A stretch of DNA of 6,524 nucleotides from assembly GCA_900769545.1 (NCBI GenBank), contig CAAGGZ010000113.1, positions 1 through 6,524 of the forward strand, in the 5' to 3' direction. Source of the DNA: Clostridia bacterium. GTDB taxonomy: Bacteria; Bacillota; Clostridia; Christensenellales; Borkfalkiaceae. The notes beneath the pieces are model-generated. The model was not told the origin of the DNA and made no database searches. It was given only the letters and a program-made list of their open reading frames with translations. A program made the translations under genes and the position numbers. The stretch's first letter is position 1. Each line of letters begins with the position of its first letter. This document shows, in pieces, positions 1 through 5,200 of this stretch.

Positions 1-1007
1 GCGCAGGTATAGTAAGCCCAAGCGTCGCTATTGTCACCCGTTCCGTAGAGCCACAAAGTCGTATTGTTTGCGTTTTCGTTACCTGCCGTACTATGAATAT
101 GCACGATGAAATCGATATTCTCGTACACGTTTGTGTAAGTAACTTCGGGCTTTTCTACGTAATTTTCCCAAATGCTACCGTTAAATTTAAACGAGCTTTC
201 TGTGATTACATACTTTACAGCCAAATCTTGACTGTAGAACGTACCGCCAATCACCAAAATGTCGCCTTCGCTGGGATTTGCGCTCAATTCAAGGAATACT
301 CTATCGGGGAATTTCAACGTAGGCGTAATCGATTGACCGTTCAACGTAATACCTACGCCGCTGTTTGCAAGGAAGGTAAAAGCCGTCGTCCAATTCACAT
401 CGTTTTCAGTGCTCTTGATAGGAATTTCTTCGCCGTCAACGCGATTAAAGTACGCCATATTCGCTCTGCCAGACTCCATCGCGAAGAATTGCAATGCGCC
501 TATTTCGTACGTGGTATATTCTACTTCAATATACTTATCCCAAGACGAGCCCGTCCAAATAAATTGACTTTCCGTGATTATGTATTTCGTTGCATTCGCT
601 TCGCAGACGTATTCGCCGCTTACCGTGACTACGTCGCCCGCCTTCAATGCGCTGAAACCAAAATATATACCGTCGCCTGTACTCTTCATTTCCACAGCCG
701 CTACTTCGCCGTTTATTTTAAAGCCGTCTGTGGTTGCAAACGCTACTGACCAATCCAATATAGGCAAAGCGCCGCCGTCTGCTCTTTGCAAATATAACGC
801 ATTATTAAGTCCGCTTGCGCTGCCAACGCTACTGTTCACGTGCAACTCAAGCGCGCCTATCTCATACGTTGTATACGTCGTTTCTGCTTGCGCTACAACG
901 CCATTCGATGGCGCCTTCGCCATTGTCGCAACGCCTGCGCCTACGCAGCCCGAAGCGCACACCAACATTAACAAAGCCATTGCTAACTTATTTTTTTGTT
1001 GTTTCAT
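1..1007 (-). CDS. Secreted multi-module repeat protein, N-terminal part (C-terminus off the left edge)
   Basis: The frame is open from ATG at 1007 to the left edge (335 full codons) and is preceded by AAGGAG at 1015-1020. The N-terminus is an export signal: basic MKQQKNK, then a hydrophobic stretch. Cleavage is ambiguous. A-Q-A before E42 fits signal peptidase I, while A-S-G-C at residues 18-21 resembles a weak lipobox. From about residue 44 come beta-rich modules: about 44-162, 163-288, and a third from 290 cut by the edge. Each has an early NSS/LYL-type strand, a VNGE or LNGQ turn, a GD-hydrophobic-GG/SG-T/E strand, then K-Y-V-I-x-E-S-x-F and W-x-G-S-x-W. The same module occurs in the large gene at 2228-6524. 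Residues 50-86 match that protein with 4 differences in 37. Function beyond extracellular, possibly glycan-binding, is inference. The lost C-terminus may carry an enzyme domain. Divergent from the AraC gene, which is a candidate regulator. Confidence 0.88.
   Translation of the reverse strand, partial: MKQQKNKLAMALLMLVCASGCVGAGVATMAKAPSNGVVAQAETTYTTYEIGALELHVNSSVGSASGLNNALYLQRADGGALPILDWSVAFATTDGFKINGEVAAVEMKSTGDGIYFGFSALKAGDVVTVSGEYVCEANATKYIITESQFIWTGSSWDKYIEVEYTTYEIGALQFFAMESGRANMAYFNRVDGEEIPIKSTENDVNWTTAFTFLANSGVGITLNGQSITPTLKFPDRVFLELSANPSEGDILVIGGTFYSQDLAVKYVITESSFKFNGSIWENYVEKPEVTYTNVYENIDFIVHIHSTAGNENANNTTLWLYGTGDNSDAWAYYTC
750..860 (-). repeat. Patch shared between the two large genes
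   Basis: These 111 bases of the left gene align without gaps to 5462-5572 of the large gene, with about 16 mismatches (about 86% identity). They include an identical 33-base run (822-854 against 5534-5566). Both lie in the same module position and strand. This shows common descent of the modules and gives a substrate for recombination between the two loci. Confidence 0.88.
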
Positions 1008-1014
1008 CTTTTTT

Positions 1015-1020
1015 CTCCTT
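1015..1020 (-). promoter_or_regulatory. Ribosome binding site of the left secreted-protein gene
   Basis: AAGGAG lies 7 bases upstream of the ATG at 1007 on the minus strand, in an otherwise A-rich leader. It fixes the start, since no other in-frame start upstream has such a site. Confidence 0.85.
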
Positions 1021-1028
1021 ATATTTTG

Positions 1029-1047
1029 ATTCCAACGTTGTTGGTAT
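1029..1047 (-). promoter_or_regulatory. Operator-like dyad in the leader of the left gene
   Basis: The plus strand reads ATTCCAAC-GTT-GTTGGTAT. The arms match as an inverted repeat at 7 of 8 positions around a 3-base centre. It lies 21 bases upstream of the ATG at 1007 and just upstream of the ribosome binding site. It is GC-richer than the surrounding A/T sequence, so it stands out. It could be an operator for a dimeric repressor or, in RNA, a small hairpin near the ribosome binding site. Which protein binds is unknown. AraC proteins usually prefer direct repeats, so the neighbouring regulator is not the obvious partner. Confidence 0.45.
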
Positions 1048-1060
1048 CTAAAATTATCCA

Positions 1061-1080
1061 AAATTTTAATATAAAAATTT
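1061..1080. repeat. AT-only near-palindrome in the divergent promoter region
   Basis: AAATTTTAAT followed by ATAAAAATTT is inverted at 9 of 10 positions. It sits where the promoter of the minus-strand gene is expected; a weak TTGATA (1094-1099) to TATATT (1068-1073) pair, with an overlong 20-base spacer, overlaps it. It could be a regulator site or simply a product of the extreme A/T composition here. No good sigma-A promoter for the left gene is visible, which would fit activator dependence. Confidence 0.25.
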
Positions 1081-1129
1081 AAAAAAACTATTTTATCAAA
1101 AAAATCTTCTCATTTTTTTGGGTTTATAT

Positions 1130-1158
1130 TTGACATATTTGAAAAAATTTTTTATAAT
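1130..1158 (+). promoter_or_regulatory. Consensus sigma-A promoter of the AraC-family gene
   Basis: TTGACA at 1130-1135 and TATAAT at 1153-1158 are both perfect consensus hexamers with the optimal 17-base spacer. A- and T-tracts at 1081-1118 upstream resemble an UP element. Transcription would start near 1165, giving a leader of about 29 bases before the ATG at 1194. The regulator is therefore probably expressed strongly or constitutively unless blocked by a bound protein. Confidence 0.88.
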
Positions 1159-1176
1159 GCAAGTATGTAAACACTT

Positions 1177-1185
1177 AAAGGAAGG
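1177..1185 (+). promoter_or_regulatory. Ribosome binding site deciding the AraC start
   Basis: AAAGGAAGG ends 8 bases before ATG at 1194. A GTG at 1185 is in frame but overlaps this site and has no Shine-Dalgarno of its own at a usable distance, so ATG at 1194 is the start. Confidence 0.85.
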
Positions 1186-1193
1186 TGCTTCTT

Positions 1194-2027
1194 ATGAAAA
1201 TAGTTTTATTCCCATTAAAGAACTATCCAACGCCCAACGGCTACTATATATCCAAAGATAAGCTGGACGAGCCGTGGTATTCGATGCATTTCCATGACAG
1301 TATCGAAATCACTCTACTCATAAGAGGCACGTGCCATCAAATTATCAACGGCACGGAATACTTTATGCCTACATATACCTGTACGATTATGTGGCGACAA
1401 GATTCCCACAAATTTTACGATTATTCCGCAGACGTTCTGTTATATAATCTTATGATTTCTCCGTCCTTATTGCCTGAAAGTATTTTGAAGGATTTGGAAG
1501 CAAACCCAAACGATAAGATATGCACCCTACCCAAGGAAGTAGGAAAAACGGTAATCGCCATTTTAGATACATTGGCGCAATCGCAAAGCTTTAACCAAAA
1601 CTATATGCCGCAGCTTGCCTCATCGCTCTGCCAAAACTTAATCAATATTTTCTTTTGCCATTATAGAACGCATCCTACGTCAAAAATCACTTCGCATGAA
1701 AGTATTATTCAAACCGCTTTAATCTACATCAATTCTCATTATTGCGAAACGTTATCTTTGAAAGATATTGCAAAATATGTAAGCTGCAACGCAACCTATT
1801 TAAGCGAGTCTTTCCACAAGAAAATGAATATGACCATCAAGCAATATATCACTATTTTGCGAATCAAGAAAGCTAAGAAATTATTGGTTACGACCAAAAG
1901 TTCCATTTCTTCCATCGCCTATGAAAGCGGGTATACTTCACTTGCAAGTTTCAATCGAAATTTCTTGGAGTTGGAAAATCTTTCCCCTACTGCCTACAGA
2001 AAAGCCTTAACCAAAAATACTTTATAA
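1194..2027 (+). CDS. AraC-family transcriptional regulator with cupin-type sensor domain
   Basis: A complete 277-residue protein, the usual length for this family. The N-terminal half looks like a cupin ligand-binding domain: the M-H-F-H-D-S-I-E-I segment at about residues 31-39, then I-R-G, is the typical opening of sugar-sensing AraC proteins. The C-terminal ~109 residues (169-277) form the double helix-turn-helix domain. The first helix-turn-helix is around L-S-L-K-D-I-A at about 187-211, and the second around I-A-Y-E-S-G-Y at about 236-258, followed by S-P-T-A-Y-R-K near the end. It should bind DNA in the cytoplasm and respond to a small ligand, probably a sugar released by the neighbouring secreted enzymes (inference). 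It is divergent from the left secreted-protein gene and convergent with the hydrolase unit. Tandem stop codons TAA TAA at 2025-2030 end the gene. Its codons look more A/T-rich than those of the flanking large genes. Confidence 0.93.
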   Translation: MKIVLFPLKNYPTPNGYYISKDKLDEPWYSMHFHDSIEITLLIRGTCHQIINGTEYFMPTYTCTIMWRQDSHKFYDYSADVLLYNLMISPSLLPESILKDLEANPNDKICTLPKEVGKTVIAILDTLAQSQSFNQNYMPQLASSLCQNLINIFFCHYRTHPTSKITSHESIIQTALIYINSHYCETLSLKDIAKYVSCNATYLSESFHKKMNMTIKQYITILRIKKAKKLLVTTKSSISSIAYESGYTSLASFNRNFLELENLSPTAYRKALTKNTL

Positions 2028-2048
2028 TAACCCAAATAAAACACATTT

Positions 2049-2099
2049 CGCACAGACAAGCCGTCAAGCCTGTCTGTGCGTATTTTTATTTTTAATTGT
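2049..2099. terminator. Convergent, probably bidirectional, intrinsic terminator
   Basis: A perfect 10-bp stem, CGCACAGACA (2049-2058) with TGTCTGTGCG (2071-2080), encloses a 12-base loop. On the plus strand it is followed by TATTTTTATTTTT, a good terminator tail for the AraC gene. On the minus strand the stem is followed by a weaker T-rich stretch with TTTTATTT, so it can also end the unit containing the 40-residue gene, whose stop at 2092-2094 is just 12 bases before the stem. The plus-strand T-tract overlaps the last codons of that gene. Confidence 0.87.
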
Positions 2100-2214
2100 T
2101 AGGCGCAAAAATATCATCCGCTACGTCGTCTTTCGCATTTTCGGACTCCGTAAGAACGTCCATTGCGGAAAATATAATCAATTCGAATTTGATTTCTTCA
2201 TAAATTTTCTTCAT
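2092..2214 (-). CDS. Small acidic 40-residue protein, unknown function, coupled to the large hydrolase gene
   Basis: ATG at 2214 to TAA at 2092. It starts MKKIYEEIKFELIIF and continues with a D-V-L-T-E-S motif and an acidic tail ending APNN, net charge about -6 (10 acidic, 4 lysines). It has no signal peptide, transmembrane helix or cysteine. A near-perfect GGAGGTG lies 6 bases upstream. The gap to the stop of the upstream large gene is 13 bases, so the two are co-transcribed and translation may be coupled. From memory, small proteins with a K-K-x-Y-E-x-P/I-x-h-E-h-I-x-F start followed by D-V-I/L-T-x-S recur in uncultured Clostridia; I cannot name a family or a function. A chance frame is unlikely given the ribosome binding site, spacing and clean termination. 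Confidence 0.8.
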   Translation of the reverse strand: MKKIYEEIKFELIIFSAMDVLTESENAKDDVADDIFAPNN

Positions 2215-2218
2215 GGTA

Positions 2219-2225
2219 CACCTCC
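2219..2225 (-). promoter_or_regulatory. Very strong ribosome binding site of the 40-residue gene
   Basis: GGAGGTG on the minus strand, with 6 bases between GGAGG-T and the ATG at 2214, lies entirely within the short gap after the hydrolase stop codon. It is a closer match to the anti-Shine-Dalgarno than either of the other two sites in the window, suggesting high translation of the small protein. Confidence 0.88.
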
Positions 2226-2227
2226 AA

Positions 2228-5200
2228 TTAACCCAACTTGGAAGGCAAAATAATTACGCCTTCGCCCGTTGCCAAATTAACGGTAAGCGTTTTATTCGAA
2301 ACGCTGATGGTTTCCGCAACGCCGCCGCGATAGATAACCACTTCCGTAACGTTTGATTCAAACGTCAACGTAATCGTTTGCGCTCTATCCTCTTCGTGGG
2401 AGTTATAATTACAAAGCACATAACCTTCGTTGCCGTTCTTGTCTTCCATAACACCCATAAGGTAATTCCAATTCGTCTTATTCGTAGCCACGGAAGAAAG
2501 ATGTTTTGTATCCGATGCCGAAAGCTCGTAATCGCCGATTTGTCCCGATACCGTTGCAAATGCTTGATAATCTTGGTCGGTTGAAATAACTAAACTACCG
2601 ATAGAGCTGCCGTTATCTTTACCTGCGCCGAGAATAATACCCTTCCAATCGAATGCGCTGTATACCGCGCCGATTGCGTTGAGCTCCGTATTCACTGCCG
2701 TAAACGCGTCGTAAGCGGTTTGATCGGTAATATTACCATTGTTATCTACGAACGTATAGAACGTTTCGCTGTCAGAGCCGCTGGGCGAGTAGGTAAACCA
2801 AGAAATGGAATCCATACCAAACGCCAACGCCGCGTACGCTTGCATACGCATTTCTGCCTCGGTGGGGATTCTGTTCTTCGAAGCGTCATCATCATTTGCA
2901 AAACCCGAAGACTGCAACGCTACGTGCGCGTGTGCGCCGTATTGCATCGCATAAGATTTGATTACACCCAAATCGAAAAGGAAAGTATCGTGCAAAGTTT
3001 CATCTGCATTGATGGGATAGGTGTCAACGGAAAGCCACTTTTCGCCCTTTACCTGCGAAAGAACCTTCGTGCAATATTCCTCTACGTATGCTTTATAAGC
3101 CGCCTTATCCAACGTGGTACTGCTACCAAACCAACCAGAGCTTTCCGTTTGGAAATACGACGCATACGAAGGCAAGAGGTTGTTCATATACGTAACGTCC
3201 GTACCTGCGTAAATCTTATCGAACTCAATTGCCAAATCGGCAAGCTTCGACATAATCGTATCATTCTCGGTAGGTTCGTCCCAATGTAAGAAGCCGATAA
3301 ATCCTTCGCAATCGGAGAAGTCAGGCGTACCGAGTACCGTAAAGTCAACGTTGGTATTTTCGAAGTTGTTTGCCGCAAATGCAACTGTTTTCAAGCCCTG
3401 AGACCAGAAGAATTTGATAATTTGACGGGTTTTTTCAATACTTTCCGCCGAGTTCAACACAAGAAGGTTCTTACCCGTTAAGTTAACAACCTTAATGCCC
3501 GTGTTCTTCATTTGCGTAGCAATCGCAATATTCTTTTCGTTATTGTAATTGTTACTTTCGTCAAGCGCGGGATAGTTCCATGCAATCAAGGTAAGGAAAT
3601 TATTTGCCGCGTAAGAAGCATAATCCATCAAATCGATGCTATCGCTTGCCGCATAAGTATCTACAACCGCTTTGAGCGTCGTGCCCAACGTATCGTATCT
3701 AAGTTCGCCTTCGCCAGCTTCACTGGTATCGGCCTTGAATGCCTGCGCTATGCCACGAACAGAACGTACGTTATCTTCTTTATCGAAAGGCGTATAAACC
3801 GTTATTTTTTCGCCGTCGTTAAGTGTGATTTCAATATAACCGCGACCTGCAAATAATCTTTCGTAGTTTTCTTCGTACAACTTTTGCATTGCGCCGCGAT
3901 ACATGATATATTGTTCTTCATCATCATAATAGTCTTTCGTACTTTCAATTTTCAAAATATCCTTACCGGCTTCGAAATCCTCCAAATTCGGCTCTTGTCC
4001 GGCTTCAAGATAATCGTAAGGAATAATCAACGTACCGAACACAAAACTATCAACGTAGTCCATTGCGGCTAAAAATTGTTCTTCGTGAATATACGTCGTG
4101 AAACGAATACCCGACGCATTCGTCGTACTAGCAAGACGAATTGCCGCGCCGTCCTCCAAGAAGAACTCAAACTCCAAAGCCGTAGCCGTAATATTGTCTT
4201 CACCGATTTCAATCGTATCACCTACGCGATAGAGTTCGCCGTTTACTTCCCAACCAATAAAGGTATTATAGGTTTTTGCCTTAACGTCCAAAACGGCATA
4301 GCTACTGCCTTTTTCTACGTAATCAACACTGCTTCCGCACGACGCCGTGTACGTAACCGATACGTGGTCGGGGTCGGTAAACGTTATGTTCGTCGTATTC
4401 ACGTAAAGGCTTACTGCGTTGGTATTATACGTGCCGTATTCCGCGCCGTCCGTGTCGCTTGTCTCCGTTTTCAAAAGCATTTCCGACGCCATCAACAAGC
4501 CGTCAATCTTAATATAAGCCCAAATATAGTCGCTGTTTAATACATCGATTGCGCCGAGTTCAACCACGTAATCGGTATTATTCGACAAGGGAAGTCTTTG
4601 TGAATTCGCTGCCTCATTCCAAGTTCTAATAACGCCTTCGGTAATTTCAAAACGAACACCGCTCCAAGCAGAGCCGCGAAGACGAATAGCCGTCACACCG
4701 TTCGTTGTGTCTACAGAATTTACTTGGAAACGGAATTTCACCGAACCCGTCGTGTTTTCTGCGCTTTGCGCATAGGTAAGCAAACTTCCGTCATATATGC
4801 CTTCTACGATTTTCTCTACACCCAAGTCCAAATCAACGAGAGTAACTACGTCATATGCCGCAAGTTGACTATCTGTATAATAATTACACTTATTCCAACC
4901 CGAACCAGTCCAAACAAATTGGCTTTCGGGGATAATATATTTGATTGCCAAATCCGCATTAGAGAACACGCCGCCGATGGAAACAATGTCGCCTTTCTCA
5001 ACAGCCGCAAACGTGAAATATAAGCCGCCGCCAAAATCCTGTATCGCATTCGCCACGCCGCCCGTCAATGTAGCCGTTTCGCCGTTTACCTTAAAGCCTG
5101 CGCCGCTTACGTACTTAAACCAAGGCCAATCGCTTACCGTCGCGCCGCCCGTCATAGATATCCACAAAGTCGTGTTCGTCGTACTATTAGCGTGTACCGT

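Noticed and set aside
93..749. Plus-strand open frame of 218 codons
   Set aside because: It lies antisense within the left secreted-protein gene, which has a signal peptide, a ribosome binding site and repeat homology. The plus-strand product is basic and low in recognisable motifs, with no ribosome binding site seen.
1185..1187. GTG as start of the AraC gene
   Set aside because: It overlaps the Shine-Dalgarno sequence that serves the ATG at 1194.
2231..2251. Sortase-like motif at the C-terminus of the large protein (I-L-P-S-K-L-G)
   Set aside because: It ends the protein; there is no threonine-glycine pair, hydrophobic helix or basic tail, so it cannot be a cell-wall sorting signal.
2720..3289. 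Plus-strand open frame of 189 codons
   Set aside because: It is antisense to the hydrolase barrel coding sequence, which has clear glycosidase-like motifs in the other strand.
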